Below, one piece after another: positions 17,218-26,043 of a stretch of DNA of 64,000 nucleotides (positions are counted from its first letter, which is position 1; each line of letters begins with the position of its first letter). The notes below the pieces were generated by a model that was not told the origin of the DNA, did no database searches, and saw only the letters and a program-made list of their open reading frames with translations. The stretch spans positions 124,001 to 188,000 of the forward strand of contig CANMSL010000002.1 of NCBI GenBank assembly GCA_947500505.1, in the 5' to 3' direction. Both the position numbers and the translations under genes were made by a program. Source of the stretch: an uncultured Aquimarina sp. Lineage in GTDB: Bacteria > Bacteroidota > Bacteroidia > Flavobacteriales > Flavobacteriaceae.

Positions 17218-18921
17218 TTATCCAATAATCATTCCGGCTATCGTAGCGGATAATAAAGATGCTATTGTTCCTCCTATTAGTGCTTTCATACCAAATTCGG
17301 ATAACGTTTTTCGTTGTCCTGGAGCCAATGAACCAATCCCTCCGATTTGAATACCGATAGAAGCAAAATTAGCAAAACCACATAGCATATAGGTGGCCAT
17401 AATTACGGATTTATTATAGGTAAGATGAACAGGGCTTGCAACATTTTTTAAATCTGCTAGCTGAATATAACCCACAAACTCACTAGCAGCTAATTTTATC
17501 CCCAGTAGTTGTCCCATTAATGCTATGTCTTCTTTGGCAACTCCGATCAGCCACATTAACGGTGCAAAAAGATAGCCTAAAATAAGTTCAAGAGATAAAC
17601 TTTGATAAACTGTGTTTGCATCAATCCAAGTGTTTATAGAAGTTACATCTCCAACCCAACTTAATATGCCATTCAGCATAGCAATAAAGGCCACAAACAC
17701 TAATAACATAGCACCAACATTTACAGCAAGTTTTAAACCTTCAGTTGTTCCGTTTGCTATAGCGTCTAAAATATTAGATCCTATTTTTTCTGAAGAAACA
17801 TGTACGTCTACATTAATTTCTTCTGTTTGCGGAAATAGTATCTTTGAAATAACAATTGCTCCCGGAGCTGCCATTACGGATGCTGCTAATAAGTGTTTAG
17901 CAAATTGTAATCTTAGAACCGGGTCGTCTCCTCCTAAAAAACCTATGTAAGCTGCCAGAACAGCTCCAGCCACTGTGGCCATACCACCTATCATAACTAA
18001 TAGCATTTCAGACTTATTCATTTTTTCTAAATATGCTTTGATCAATAGAGGTGCTTCTGTTTGGCCTAAAAATATGTTACCAGCAACACTTAAACTTTCT
18101 GCTCCAGATATCTTCAAGGCTTTAGTTAGCAACCAAGCCATACCTTTTACAACTTTTTGAATAATTCCTAAATAAAATAATAATGAAGTTAGAGCTGAAA
18201 AGAAGATAATTGTTGGTAATACTTGAAAAGCAAATATAAAACCAAACGTATCCATATCTACAACCAAACCTTCAAATAGGAATTTACTTCCTGCCCTGGT
18301 AAAATCAAGAACACTAACAAATAGGCTCCCAACCCATTCAAATATTCTTTGCACAAAGGGTATTTTTAAAACTCCAATGGCAATTGTTAATTGAAACCCA
18401 ATACCTAATACAGCTGTTTTCCAATTAATAGCTTTTCTATTGCTACTAAATAAAAATGCTATAATCAATAATACTATCATTCCCAAAACACCTCTCCATA
18501 GACTGGAAAAAGAAAATCCTTGATTAGGTATTAGTTTACCACTTTCTGAAATAACTATAACCCCGTCCTTCTTCTTTTCAGAAATCAGTGAATAAAAAAG
18601 ATTGTTTTTTGATAATACTAAGCTAGAATCAGTAATCTGTTGAATTTTATATCTGATAATAGAATCATGTGCTTTCTCAGGAAAAAATAGTAACACTTTA
18701 TTTTGAGCCAGATAATCACCCTTTAGTTTTTCGGATTCACTATTAAACGAATATGAAAACAATCCATCTTCTAGCATTAAATAATCGTTATTACCAACTT
18801 TAGGGAAATTTTCTGAAGTTCCTTTTACGCCTTTTAATATCCATTTTTTTTCTATGGACTGAGAGGATACTAAAGAAATCATAAATAATGATAGTAGGAT
18901 AGACAGTAGTCCTTTTTTCAT
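17218..18921 (-). CDS. NupC-type nucleoside transporter with N-terminal secreted-like domain
   Basis: A 567-residue protein with two parts. Residues about 1-20 look like a signal peptide, followed by about 105 residues resembling a lipocalin-like domain (WILKGVKGTSENFP, DYLMLEDGLFSYSF). From about 135 onward it is a concentrative nucleoside transporter (CNT): the N-terminal gate helices, then FLGQTEAPLLIKAYLEKM, MLVMIGGMATVAGAVLAAYI and ATYMLCGFANFASIGIQIGGIG (overlapping motifs), with about ten membrane helices. It would import nucleosides with Na+ or H+. The extra domain is predicted to lie outside the inner membrane and is not part of classical NupC (about 400 residues). Its place near thyA fits nucleotide salvage. 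Confidence 0.9.
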   Translation of the reverse strand: MKKGLLSILLSLFMISLVSSQSIEKKWILKGVKGTSENFPKVGNNDYLMLEDGLFSYSFNSESEKLKGDYLAQNKVLLFFPEKAHDSIIRYKIQQITDSSLVLSKNNLFYSLISEKKKDGVIVISESGKLIPNQGFSFSSLWRGVLGMIVLLIIAFLFSSNRKAINWKTAVLGIGFQLTIAIGVLKIPFVQRIFEWVGSLFVSVLDFTRAGSKFLFEGLVVDMDTFGFIFAFQVLPTIIFFSALTSLLFYLGIIQKVVKGMAWLLTKALKISGAESLSVAGNIFLGQTEAPLLIKAYLEKMNKSEMLLVMIGGMATVAGAVLAAYIGFLGGDDPVLRLQFAKHLLAASVMAAPGAIVISKILFPQTEEINVDVHVSSEKIGSNILDAIANGTTEGLKLAVNVGAMLLVFVAFIAMLNGILSWVGDVTSINTWIDANTVYQSLSLELILGYLFAPLMWLIGVAKEDIALMGQLLGIKLAASEFVGYIQLADLKNVASPVHLTYNKSVIMATYMLCGFANFASIGIQIGGIGSLAPGQRKTLSEFGMKALIGGTIASLLSATIAGMIIG

Positions 18922-18978
18922 AAAAATAGTAGTAAAATTTTATTAAAATTTAGAATGATGGAGTAACGATTTTCGGAA

Positions 18979-19596
18979 TCAACCTCTTTTTGAAATTTCA
19001 TCCCTGATTCTTGCTGCTAATTCATAATCTTCATTAGTTACAGCTTGCTCGAGCATACGATTTAACTCATCCAGAGATAAATCCTGATAACTCGTTTCTT
19101 TGCCAACCATTTCCAAATCATCTGCAACTAACTCATCTACCATAAGGCTTTCCGGATCATCTTCACCCTCTTTTTTAGGGTTTACTTTGAGATAAATTCC
19201 TGCTTGATCCAAAATATTTTTATAAGTAAATATTGGAGCCTGAAAACGCAATGCTAAAGCAATTGCATCACTGGTCCTGGCATCTATAATTTCTTCTATT
19301 TTATCACGTTCACAAATAATGCTGGAATAAAATACTCCATCTACCAATTTATGGATGATTACTTGTTTAACAACTATATCAAATCGGTCGGCGAAGTTCT
19401 TAAACAGATCATGAGTAAGCGGACGCGGAGGTTTGATTTCCTTTTCTAAGGCTATAGCAATTGATTGTGCTTCAAAAGCACCGATAACAATTGGTAGTTT
19501 TCTTTCTCCATCTACCTCACTTAAAATCAATGCGTAGGCACCATTTTGGGTTTGACTGTACGATATTCCTTTTATGTTCAGACGAACTAAACTCAT
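18979..19596 (-). CDS. Bifunctional nuclease family protein (DUF151) with UVR motif
   Basis: A 205-residue protein. The N-terminal part (about 1-135) is a DUF151/bifunctional nuclease domain: LPIVIGAFEAQSIAIALE and DARTSDAIALALRFQAPIF. The C-terminal tail (about 172-204), LSLDELNRMLEQAVTNEDYELAARIRDEI in overlapping motifs, is a UvrB/UvrC-type UVR helix pair. The enzyme family degrades DNA and RNA in vitro; the biological substrate is not known. I chose the ATG at 19596 because the domain starts there and the longer frame would run into the etfA terminator. It follows etfA on the same strand but is separated from it by that terminator. Confidence 0.88.
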   Translation of the reverse strand: MSLVRLNIKGISYSQTQNGAYALILSEVDGERKLPIVIGAFEAQSIAIALEKEIKPPRPLTHDLFKNFADRFDIVVKQVIIHKLVDGVFYSSIICERDKIEEIIDARTSDAIALALRFQAPIFTYKNILDQAGIYLKVNPKKEGEDDPESLMVDELVADDLEMVGKETSYQDLSLDELNRMLEQAVTNEDYELAARIRDEISKRG

Positions 19597-19606
19597 AGTA
19601 ATTTCA

Positions 19607-19657
19607 ATAAAAAAAGGCTGTTTGAACAAACGGACTTCTACCTAAGTTCAAACAGCC
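19607..19657 (-). terminator. Intrinsic terminator after etfA
   Basis: A perfect 12-bp stem (GGCTGTTTGAAC and complement, 19616-19627 and 19646-19657) with an 18-base loop is followed on the minus strand by seven Us. It closes the etfBA operon 26 bases past the etfA stop. Confidence 0.85.
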
Positions 19658-19682
19658 CTTGATTGGGCACAATTTATGAAAA

Positions 19683-20651
19683 TTATGCGTTATTCGCCTT
19701 AAATTCCTTTAATTTTTCGATTAACTGTGGTACAACTTCAAAGGCATCACCTACAATCCCATAATCGGCAGCCTTAAAGAATGGTGCTTCCGGATCATTA
19801 TTGATTACCACTTTGACCTTACTGGAATTAATACCTGCAAGATGTTGAATAGCTCCAGAAATTCCTATAGCAATATACAAGTTTGTAGCAACAGGTTTTC
19901 CTGTCTGTCCAACATGTTCTCCATGAGGTCTCCATCCCATATCACTCACTGGTTTAGAACAAGCCGTTGCTGCTCCAAGAACATCAGCAAGCTCTTCTAT
20001 CATTCCCCAATTTTCTGGTCCTTTAAGACCTCTACCTCCAGAAACTACCACTTCTGCATCCGCTATCGATACCTTATCCGTTGCCTTATCTACTGATGTT
20101 ACATTTACAGTAAAATCCTCATCAGAAAGAGATGGTTCAAATCCTTCAGCTGCTGCTGCACCTGAAGCCTCTTTTAATCCAAACGCATTATTAGACAATC
20201 CTATAAGCTTAATATCTGTTGTAATCTCAGTGATATTAAATGCTTTGTTTGTAAAAGCTGATCTCTTTACTGTAAAAGGCGAAGCGCTTTCTGGCAATGA
20301 TACAACGTTAGAAGCATATCCTGCATTAAGATGCACCGCTAACATTGATGCTAAAAATTTACTATCCGCACTAGAGCTCACTACTACTACTTTTGCACCT
20401 TCTTTTTCTGCCGCTTGTTTTAACGAATCCGCATATGCTTTTGCATTAAAATTAGAAAGCTTGTCATTCTTAATCTCCAATACTTTATCCACTCCGTATT
20501 TTCCTAACTCGCTACTATCATCCACATTCACACTAACAGCCGTAACCGTAGTACTTAACATATTAGCAACTTCTTTTGCATAAGACGCTACTTCGAAGGC
20601 GGTTTTCTTAAACTTTCCTCCTTCACTTTCTGTGTATACTAAAACTGACAT
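19683..20651 (-). CDS. etfA: Electron transfer flavoprotein subunit alpha
   Basis: The 322-residue alpha subunit of ETF, which carries electrons from acyl-CoA and other dehydrogenases to the quinone pool. The N-terminal half is the ETF alpha/beta fold. The C-terminal half (about 205-315) is the FAD-binding domain with VVSGGRGLKGPENWGMIEELA, ATACSKPVSDMGW and the conserved GQTGKPVATNLYIAIGISGAIQH region (overlapping motifs). It lies 54 bases downstream of etfB and is followed by a strong terminator. It was chosen from its own ATG with the expected length. Confidence 0.96.
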   Translation of the reverse strand: MSVLVYTESEGGKFKKTAFEVASYAKEVANMLSTTVTAVSVNVDDSSELGKYGVDKVLEIKNDKLSNFNAKAYADSLKQAAEKEGAKVVVVSSSADSKFLASMLAVHLNAGYASNVVSLPESASPFTVKRSAFTNKAFNITEITTDIKLIGLSNNAFGLKEASGAAAAEGFEPSLSDEDFTVNVTSVDKATDKVSIADAEVVVSGGRGLKGPENWGMIEELADVLGAATACSKPVSDMGWRPHGEHVGQTGKPVATNLYIAIGISGAIQHLAGINSSKVKVVINNDPEAPFFKAADYGIVGDAFEVVPQLIEKLKEFKANNA

Positions 20652-20705
20652 ATTATATACTATTTTTTATATTTGGACCTATATCTATAGGTATTAAATT
20701 ATATT

Positions 20706-21452
20706 TTATATTGCTTTAGCTTCGTTATGTAATAACTCTACTAACTGACCCACATTATCAGGAGAAACTAGTGTTACTTCTCCTTTAGGAGCAGGCTTTT
20801 CAAATTTAACTACCTTTGTTTCCGGAGTAGTTTCTACCGGTTCTACAACAGTTAAAGGTTTTTTACGTGCCATCATAATTCCTCTCATATTAGGAATTCG
20901 AAGATCACTTTCTTCTACTAAACCTTTTTGTCCCCCTATGACAAGAGGTAACTTGGCAGTAGATGTTTCCTTTCCACCATCTATCTCACGAATAGCAGTT
21001 GCAGTATCTCCTTCTACTTCCAAACCAATACAGGTATTGACAAAATTAGCTCCGATAAGTGTAGCTAACATCCCAGGCACCATACCTCCGTTATAATCAA
21101 TTGATTCTCTTCCGGCTATAACCAGATCATATCCTCCATCTTGCACTATCTTAGCTAGCTGTTTTGAAACATAAAACCCATCTGTAGCTTCAGTATTCAC
21201 CCTAATTGCATTGTCTGCTCCAATTGCTAAAGCTTTTCTTAATGTAGGTTCTGTTTCTACACCACCAACATTTACTACATCAACAGATGCTCCCTGTTTT
21301 TCTTTAAACCACATAGCACGGGTCAATCCAAATTCATCATTTGGATTAATTACAAACTGTACTCCATTTGTGTCAAACTTAGTGTCGCCTTCTGTAAAAT
21401 TAATTTTAGAAGTTGTGTCCGGCACATGGCTAATACAAACTAATATCTTCAT
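20706..21452 (-). CDS. etfB: Electron transfer flavoprotein subunit beta
   Basis: The 248-residue beta subunit of ETF, partner of EtfA encoded next. It begins MKILVCISHVPDTTSKINF, with the conserved NPNDEFGLTRAMW and the AMP-binding segment LVIAGRESIDYNGGMVPGMLATL in overlapping motifs. The family signature RREIDGGKE-like stretch appears as IREIDGGKETSTAKLPLVIGGQ. The dimer binds FAD and AMP. It is the first gene of the etfBA operon and is divergent from pdhB, so the 160-base gap should hold both promoters. Confidence 0.96.
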   Translation of the reverse strand: MKILVCISHVPDTTSKINFTEGDTKFDTNGVQFVINPNDEFGLTRAMWFKEKQGASVDVVNVGGVETEPTLRKALAIGADNAIRVNTEATDGFYVSKQLAKIVQDGGYDLVIAGRESIDYNGGMVPGMLATLIGANFVNTCIGLEVEGDTATAIREIDGGKETSTAKLPLVIGGQKGLVEESDLRIPNMRGIMMARKKPLTVVEPVETTPETKVVKFEKPAPKGEVTLVSPDNVGQLVELLHNEAKAI

Positions 21453-21574
21453 TTTATATAGGTATTTTTTGAGAATTTAATAATAAAAGCGAAAGTACAA
21501 ATAAAATATCTAATTTACTATGCGTGCATAATAAATTTTTCAAAAATCCATGATCAGTAAAGGGTATTAATTGC

Positions 21575-21582
21575 TACTTTTG
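21575..21582 (+). promoter_or_regulatory. pdhB: Putative -7 box of pdhB (TACTTTTG)
   Basis: TACTTTTG matches TAnnTTTG and lies 32 bases upstream of the pdhB ATG in the gap shared with etfB. Confidence 0.5.
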
Positions 21583-21614
21583 CCTTCGTGTAGCACAAAA
21601 ATAATTATTTATAA

Positions 21615-22592
21615 ATGAAAACGATACAATTCAGAGAAGCAATTTGCGAGGCAATGAGTGAAGAAATGCGCAGAGATGAATCCATCTATTTGATGGGTGA
21701 AGAAGTTGCTGAATATAATGGAGCTTATAAAGCCAGTAAAGGAATGCTTGATGAATTTGGTTCGGAAAGAGTAATTGACACTCCAATTTCTGAACTTGGT
21801 TTTGCAGGTATTGGGGTTGGCAGTGCTATGAACGGTAATCGTCCGATTATTGAATTCATGACTTTTAATTTTTCGTTGGTTGGTATAGATCAAATCATTA
21901 ACAACGCTGCAAAAATGCGTCAGATGAGCGGTGGACAATTTAATATTCCTATCGTTTTTAGAGGACCAACAGCTTCTGCTGGACAATTAGGGGCTACACA
22001 CTCTCAGGCTTTTGAAAATTGGTTTGCAAATACACCAGGATTAAAAGTAGTTATTCCTTCTAACCCTAAAGATGCCAAAGGCCTTTTAAAATCTGCTATC
22101 CGGGATGATGACCCTGTTATTTTTATGGAAAGCGAACAAATGTATGGTGATAAAGGTGAAGTACCTGAAGGTGAATATACAATCCCACTCGGAGTTGCAG
22201 AAATCAAAAGAGAAGGTAATGATGTAACTATTGTTTCCTTTGGAAAAATTATTAAAGAAGCCTATAAGGCGGCCGATGAACTTGCCAAAGAAAATATATC
22301 TTGTGAAATTATTGATTTAAGAACAGTAAGACCTTTGGATCTGGATGCAATATTCACTTCGGTTAAAAAAACCAACAGATTAGTTATACTCGAAGAAGCG
22401 TGGCCTCTTGCTAATATTGCTTCAGAAATAACGTATCAGGTTCAATCTAATATTTTTGATTATCTGGATGCTCCTATTGTAAAAATAAATACGGCTGATA
22501 CCCCGACACCGTATTCTCCTGTTTTGTTCGAAGAATGGTTACCTAATAGTCAAGATGTTGTTAAAGCTGTCAAAAAAGTGATGTATAAATAA
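21615..22592 (+). CDS. pdhB: Pyruvate dehydrogenase E1 component, beta subunit
   Basis: The 325-residue beta subunit of the thiamine-diphosphate E1 enzyme that decarboxylates pyruvate for acetyl-CoA formation. The segments MGEEVAEYNGAYKASKGML, RVIDTPISELGFAGIGVG, IEFMTFNFSLVGIDQIINNAAKM and GATHSQAFENWFANTPGLKVV (overlapping motifs) are diagnostic. The catalytic Glu lies in the TPISELGF region. No alpha subunit or E2 is adjacent; in flavobacteria they are usually encoded elsewhere. The branched-chain keto acid E1 beta is the main alternative. The next gene is a DUF5686 outer-membrane protein. Confidence 0.92.
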   Translation: MKTIQFREAICEAMSEEMRRDESIYLMGEEVAEYNGAYKASKGMLDEFGSERVIDTPISELGFAGIGVGSAMNGNRPIIEFMTFNFSLVGIDQIINNAAKMRQMSGGQFNIPIVFRGPTASAGQLGATHSQAFENWFANTPGLKVVIPSNPKDAKGLLKSAIRDDDPVIFMESEQMYGDKGEVPEGEYTIPLGVAEIKREGNDVTIVSFGKIIKEAYKAADELAKENISCEIIDLRTVRPLDLDAIFTSVKKTNRLVILEEAWPLANIASEITYQVQSNIFDYLDAPIVKINTADTPTPYSPVLFEEWLPNSQDVVKAVKKVMYK

Positions 22593-22719
22593 AATGAACC
22601 CGGTTCCTTTGCGTTTTATTAAATTTATGGCTGTTTTTTTTTAAGTTTAAAAAGTGGTCTGAAAATTGAGGGACTAAACAGGCTTTACATCAATAATTAC
22701 ACATTTATAAAAATATTGG

Positions 22720-25215
22720 ATGAGATATTGGGTTTTAGGGTTTTTATTTTTTGCTTTTAGCAGCTCTTTCATTTTTGCACAGACCAAAGTTAGTGGTCAC
22801 GTCTACGATAGTAACAAACAAGCTATTCCATTTGCAAATATTGTCTTTGTTAATTCTACAATAGGAACAATTACCAATGAAAATGGTAAGTTCTACCTGG
22901 AATCGGATCAAAACCACAGCAGTATAAAAATTTCATTTATAGGTTTTGAAACAAAAACAGTAAAACTTTCTAAACGAACCACCTATACTATGGAAGTGAC
23001 TTTAGAAGAAGAAGCAGCCTCTTTGGATGAAGTGGTTATATATAAGGGCAAAACCTCTAAAAAAAATAATCCGGCCATAGATATTCTTCGTAAAATTTGG
23101 GATAATAGAAGAGAAAACGGTGTCAAAAAGTTTAAACAGTATAATTACGACAAGTACGAAAAACTAGAGTTTGATCTTAATACTATTGATAGTGCTTTAA
23201 TAAACAGTAGGATATTTAACGGTATGGAGTTTATTTTTGAAGACATCGATACTTCAAGAATAACAGGAAAGACCTACTTACCTATTTTTCTCAATGAAGC
23301 TATTTCTAAGGTTTATGGAGACAATGAACTCAATGAGTTTAAAGAAGTACTTAAAGGGAACAAAAATGCTGGTTTTAGTGATAATCAAACCTTGATTGCT
23401 TTTGTAAAAGATCTGTATTCTGATTATGATATTTATGACAATTACTTGAAATTCTTTGATAAAAGTTTCACTAGTCCTTTATCAAGGACAGGAATCAATG
23501 TCTACAATTATGTTTTATCAGATAGCGCGTATATCGACAATAAATGGTGTTACAATATCATTTATTATCCCAGGAGAAAAAACGAGCTTACTTTTAAAGG
23601 TGATTTTTGGGTAAATGATACTACCTGGGCTATCAAAGAAATTAACCTCGAAGTTACCAAGAGTGCTAATATTAACTGGGTAAAAGATTTATATATAGAA
23701 CAAGAATTTGATGTTTTAAACGACTCAACATTCTTAATCACGAAAGATTATTTTCAATCCGATTTTGCCTTTAATAAAAAAGAAAAATCTAGGGGAGTTT
23801 ACGGAAAAAGAACAACCCTCTATGACAACTATAAGTTTGATCAAAAGAAAGGTAAAAAATTCTATCAGAGTCAAGTTGATCCATATGATCAGGATATTTA
23901 CAATAGAGATGATTCTTTTTGGTCCAATTCCAGAATGGAAGATTTAAATAAAGATGAACAAAAAGTTTATAAACTTCTCGACACTCTTAGAACCGTAAAA
24001 GCTTTTAAAAGACTTTATAATATAGGTACAATTTTAGCAACTGGATATGTCGAATTTAATGGATGGGATTTTGGACCATTGTTCTCTACGGTGGGTTATA
24101 ATCCCATTGAAGGATTTAGATTAAGAGCTGGTGGTCGTACGTATTTCACATCAAATGATCGCTGGAGAATTGAAGGATATGGTGCTTATGGTTTCCGAGA
24201 TAATAAATTTAAATATGGTATTTCTGGAAAATACTTGATAGACCGCAAATCCAGATTAATTGTTTCTGCTGGTAACAGACGTGATGTAGAACAACTCGGA
24301 GCTAGTCTAACAAATACCAATGATGTCGAAGGTAGAAGTTTAGCCTCCTCCTCCATTATTGCTACAGGAGACAATAATAGATTGACTTCTATAAACCTTT
24401 CTGCCTTTTCTATGCAAATAGAACCCAGAAAAAACTTTACTGTTGGGGTAACCGGTTCTTTTAGAACATTAAAACCCGCAGATAGGAGCTTGTTTAGTTT
24501 AGATTTTTTTGATCCTGATACGGGCGAACTTAAAACTGAGATAAAACAAGCTGAAATTGCTACCACATTGGCATATTATCCAGGTAGAAAAACCACAGGA
24601 TATGGAGTAGATAAAATTGTAGTAAATGATGGTGATTATGCACAACTCTTTCTTAATTATGCCGTAGGTTTAGACCATATTCTAGAAAGTGATTTTGAAT
24701 ATCAAAAACTTCAGTTTTTTTACAGACAACCTTGGAACATTGGTGGGTTTGGTGTTTTAAACAGTTCGATCGAAGTTGGGAAAACTTTTGGGGAGGTACC
24801 GCTTGGATTATTGAGTGTGGTTCCAGGAAACCAGACATACTTATCTATTCAAAATACATTCCCGTTATTGAATTTTTATGAGTTCGTTACAGACACCTAT
24901 GCCTCTGTTCATATGGAACACAATTTCAACGGAAGAATTTTTTCGAGAATACCATTTCTTAGAAAACTAAATTTAAGAGAATTAGTAGGTATCCGAGGGG
25001 TTTGGGGTGAACTATCAGAAGAGAATTTACTTTTAAGCCAACCTTCTAATGAAAACCTTATTGCCCCGGATGACGAAATATATTGGGAATATAGTGTTGG
25101 AGTTGGAAATATTTTCAAAATTTTCCGAATCGATTTCCATTTCAGAGGTAATTATTTTGATAATCCAGATGCTCGTGATTTTGGAGTGACAGGATCATTT
25201 GGTTTCTATTTCTAA
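22720..25215 (+). CDS. DUF5686 outer-membrane protein with carboxypeptidase-regulatory domain
   Basis: An 831-residue exported protein. A signal peptide (about 1-20, ending FIFAQ) precedes a carboxypeptidase-regulatory-like beta-sandwich (about 23-100: VSGHVYDSNKQAIPFANIVFVNSTIGT in overlapping motifs). The rest matches the DUF5686 family and ends in a series of alternating strands with a final aromatic residue (GSFGFYF), typical of an outer-membrane beta-barrel. Unlike SusC proteins it has no TonB plug. The function of the family is not established. It is encoded 127 bases after pdhB on the same strand. Confidence 0.85.
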   Translation: MRYWVLGFLFFAFSSSFIFAQTKVSGHVYDSNKQAIPFANIVFVNSTIGTITNENGKFYLESDQNHSSIKISFIGFETKTVKLSKRTTYTMEVTLEEEAASLDEVVIYKGKTSKKNNPAIDILRKIWDNRRENGVKKFKQYNYDKYEKLEFDLNTIDSALINSRIFNGMEFIFEDIDTSRITGKTYLPIFLNEAISKVYGDNELNEFKEVLKGNKNAGFSDNQTLIAFVKDLYSDYDIYDNYLKFFDKSFTSPLSRTGINVYNYVLSDSAYIDNKWCYNIIYYPRRKNELTFKGDFWVNDTTWAIKEINLEVTKSANINWVKDLYIEQEFDVLNDSTFLITKDYFQSDFAFNKKEKSRGVYGKRTTLYDNYKFDQKKGKKFYQSQVDPYDQDIYNRDDSFWSNSRMEDLNKDEQKVYKLLDTLRTVKAFKRLYNIGTILATGYVEFNGWDFGPLFSTVGYNPIEGFRLRAGGRTYFTSNDRWRIEGYGAYGFRDNKFKYGISGKYLIDRKSRLIVSAGNRRDVEQLGASLTNTNDVEGRSLASSSIIATGDNNRLTSINLSAFSMQIEPRKNFTVGVTGSFRTLKPADRSLFSLDFFDPDTGELKTEIKQAEIATTLAYYPGRKTTGYGVDKIVVNDGDYAQLFLNYAVGLDHILESDFEYQKLQFFYRQPWNIGGFGVLNSSIEVGKTFGEVPLGLLSVVPGNQTYLSIQNTFPLLNFYEFVTDTYASVHMEHNFNGRIFSRIPFLRKLNLRELVGIRGVWGELSEENLLLSQPSNENLIAPDDEIYWEYSVGVGNIFKIFRIDFHFRGNYFDNPDARDFGVTGSFGFYF

Positions 25216-25367
25216 ATATAAAATTTTAAGTACCATTTTTTTTACAATTCTATCCAGAATTTTATCAAGTTGCTTCTTATGAAAAGGGTTTGTTGTCATA
25301 AAATTAAAATTTAACATCCAAACCCATTATTTTTCGTTTTAAATTTCATCTAACCTCCTGTATTACC

Positions 25368-25375
25368 TATATTTG
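25368..25375 (+). promoter_or_regulatory. ppa: Putative -7 box of ppa (TATATTTG)
   Basis: TATATTTG matches the TAnnTTTG consensus and lies 26 bases upstream of the ppa ATG. Confidence 0.5.
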
Positions 25376-25401
25376 CCGCCCATTAAAAAGAAAAATGAAT
25401 T

Positions 25402-25932
25402 ATGAGCGCAGCTACGAAGGAAAGCTTTGATGTACTGATTGAAATACCAAAAGGTAGTAGAAACAAATATGAATACGATTTTGATATTAAGAAAATCAGA
25501 TATGATCGTATGATTTTTTCATCTATGATGTATCCGGCAGATTATGGTTTCATCCCTGAAACTATGGCATTAGACGGAGATCCGTTAGATGTCCTAGTTT
25601 TAGTAACAGAACCCACTTTTCCCGGATGTGTAATGGAGGTAAAGCCAATAGGTGTTTTCCATATGGCAGATGAAAAAGGTCCTGATGAAAAAATCATTTG
25701 TGTTCCTGTTTCTGATCCTATTGCAAGTCGACTAGCGGATTTAAGAGAAATGAACCCGCACTTATTAAAGGAAATTGAGCATTTTTTCCAGGTTTACAAG
25801 GATCTTGAGAAAAAGAAAGTTGATGTTGGTGGTTGGGGTAATATTGATGAAGCTAAAGAAATTATTAAAGCCTGTGTTAAACGTTTTCACGAACTTGAAG
25901 ACAAACCCAAAGGATTGTTTAGTATCTACTAA
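25402..25932 (+). CDS. ppa: Soluble inorganic pyrophosphatase, family I
   Basis: A 176-residue cytoplasmic enzyme that hydrolyses pyrophosphate and so drives biosynthetic reactions. Family I motifs: EIPKGSRNKYEYD, YPADYGFIPET, and the metal-binding DGDPLDVLVL. Length equals that of the E. coli enzyme. The membrane-bound pyrophosphatase gene hppA follows after a terminator, so the cell encodes both a heat-releasing and an ion-pumping pyrophosphatase side by side. Confidence 0.96.
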   Translation: MSAATKESFDVLIEIPKGSRNKYEYDFDIKKIRYDRMIFSSMMYPADYGFIPETMALDGDPLDVLVLVTEPTFPGCVMEVKPIGVFHMADEKGPDEKIICVPVSDPIASRLADLREMNPHLLKEIEHFFQVYKDLEKKKVDVGGWGNIDEAKEIIKACVKRFHELEDKPKGLFSIY

Positions 25933-25954
25933 ATTAAATTCTAAAAAATCTTAT

Positions 25955-25990
25955 AAAAGCGTAATATTTTTCAATAAATATTGCGCTTTT
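25955..25990 (+). terminator. Intrinsic terminator after ppa
   Basis: AAAAGCGTAATATTT pairs with AAATATTGCGCTTTT (15 bp, one G-U pair, 6-base loop) and runs into a U-rich tract. It separates ppa from hppA. Confidence 0.75.
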
Positions 25991-26043
25991 TATATTTAGA
26001 TGAATTTACTACTTTTAGCAGCTAATTAACTAAAAAGACTTTT

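Noticed and set aside
24186..24566. Reverse frame within the DUF5686 gene
   Set aside because: It is antisense to a well-supported gene and has no recognisable domain.
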